This document shows positions 62,991 to 64,000 of a DNA stretch of 64,000 nucleotides, in pieces. This DNA is from Apostichopus japonicus (Eukaryota > Echinodermata > Holothuroidea > Aspidochirotida > Stichopodidae), in NCBI RefSeq assembly GCF_037975245.1, contig NC_092582.1, positions 23,713,577-23,777,576 of the forward strand, given 5' to 3'. The position numbers were made by a program, and so were the translations under genes. The stretch's first letter is position 1. Each line of letters opens with the position of its first letter. The notes under the pieces are model-generated. The model was not told the DNA's origin, did no database searches, and saw only the letters and a program-made list of their open reading frames with translations.

Positions 62991-64000
62991 GGCTCAAGGA
63001 ATCTATTCGATGTTGATTGCGTGTGTATGTATATGTGTGTGTATGTGACGCCCTTGGCTCGTAAAAACGATAACTCAACAATGGCAAGTTGGATTGAAGT
63101 CATACTTGGTCCATATATGCGCCACAATGAGTAGATGAACCTATTGATTTTGGTGCTCATTTCATGACTAATAATGAGGTCACGGGGTCAAACGTGAAAC
63201 TCTTCAATGCTAATAACTCCGCAACCAAAAAGCAGACTTTATTTATACTTGGTTTTAATGTGTAAGTAGATAGCAGGTACATGGTGATATATCTTCAAGT
63301 TGACATTATGCATATATATTAGGGGGTGGGGCTTAAGTCTATTTTCACTAAAATAGCTTGTAAACTCGGTAACTGAACAACGACAAGTTGGAGTGAAGTC
63401 ATACTTGGTACATATATGCTCCATTTTGAGTAAATGAACCCTATTAATTTTTGTGCTCATCTCATGAATAATCATGAGGTCACGGGGTCAAACGTGAAAC
63501 TCTTCAAATGCTTATAACTCCGCAACCGAAAAGTCAGAATTATTCATACTTGGTATTCATGTGTTGGTAGATAGTGGGTACATGGTAATATATGTTCAAA
63601 TTGATATTATGCATATTTATTAGGGGCGTGGCTTAAGTCAATTTTCACTAAAATAGCTGGTAAACACGGTAACTGAACAAAGACAAGTTAGACTGAAGTC
63701 ATACTTGGTAAATAGATGCGCCATATTGAGTAGAAGAGCCAGATTGATTTTGGTGCTCATCTCAAGAATATTAATGAGGTCGCAGGGTCAAATGTACACA
63801 TTTTCAGAATTGAATCATACTTTGTGTGAAGGTGTTGGTAGATAGCTGGTACATGATAATGTATGTTCAATGTGATATTATGCACATTTATTAGGGGGCA
63901 TGGCTTGAGTTGAATTTTGCTAATAATAGCTTGTAAACATGATAAGTTAACATAATTTGTAAGTAGGTCCACAGGCAGTGAAAGAACCTGTGTTAATCAA

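Overview
This window looks like nuclear DNA of a marine deuterostome, most likely an echinoderm and possibly a sea cucumber. That assignment is inference. It rests on AT-rich sequence, small exons joined by GT-AG introns, an NLR-type leucine-rich-repeat tail, an eh1 homeobox gene, two MIF-family genes and many short hAT-like elements. There is no operon structure, Shine-Dalgarno signal or long uninterrupted ORF. Most open frames of 60-190 codons fall in introns, microsatellites or transposons and are not genes.

Genes read by joining exons by phase and splice signals, left to right: (1) plus strand, 3391-22370, the 3' end of an LRR/NLR-like gene with five coding exons, a 3'UTR exon and a poly(A) signal; (2) minus strand, 32276-27938, an unrecognised gene with a clear first coding exon and two candidate downstream exons; (3) minus strand, 43503-39814, a complete four-exon, 210-codon ANTP-class homeobox gene with an N-terminal eh1 motif; (4) minus strand from 50040 and (5) plus strand from 51462, a divergent pair of MIF/D-dopachrome tautomerase-family genes. 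The plus copy is complete (137 aa) and keeps the catalytic N-terminal proline. The minus copy has Arg there and its third exon was not found; (6) plus strand, about 56545-59918, the 3' end of an unrecognised gene with a good poly(A) signal. Several single candidate exons are listed at low confidence.

Repeats occupy much of the rest. At least eight hAT-type non-autonomous elements (MITEs) can be bounded by terminal inverted repeats, most with 8-bp target-site duplications, and some are nested. They carry long G/C homopolymers, and several share a subterminal core. There is also a decayed non-LTR retrotransposon (RT domain), a tRNA-derived SINE ending in (GTAT)n inserted in a 139-bp tandem array, a palindromic element holding a tRNA-like sequence between TA arrays inside a homeobox intron, and tandem repeats of about 16, 21, 38, 43, 66, 84, 139, 163 and 300 bp. 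The right-hand 4 kb (59940-64000) is almost entirely tandem repeats.

The genes do not form one pathway. The NLR-like gene (innate sensing) and the MIF pair (cytokine/tautomerase) suggest immune roles. The homeobox gene is a predicted repressor-type regulator. No wholly new biological system could be shown. The best leads are the divergent MIF pair with one lost catalytic proline, the divergent homeobox gene, the concentration of TGACGTCA palindromes across the NLR-like gene, and the shared-core MITE families.
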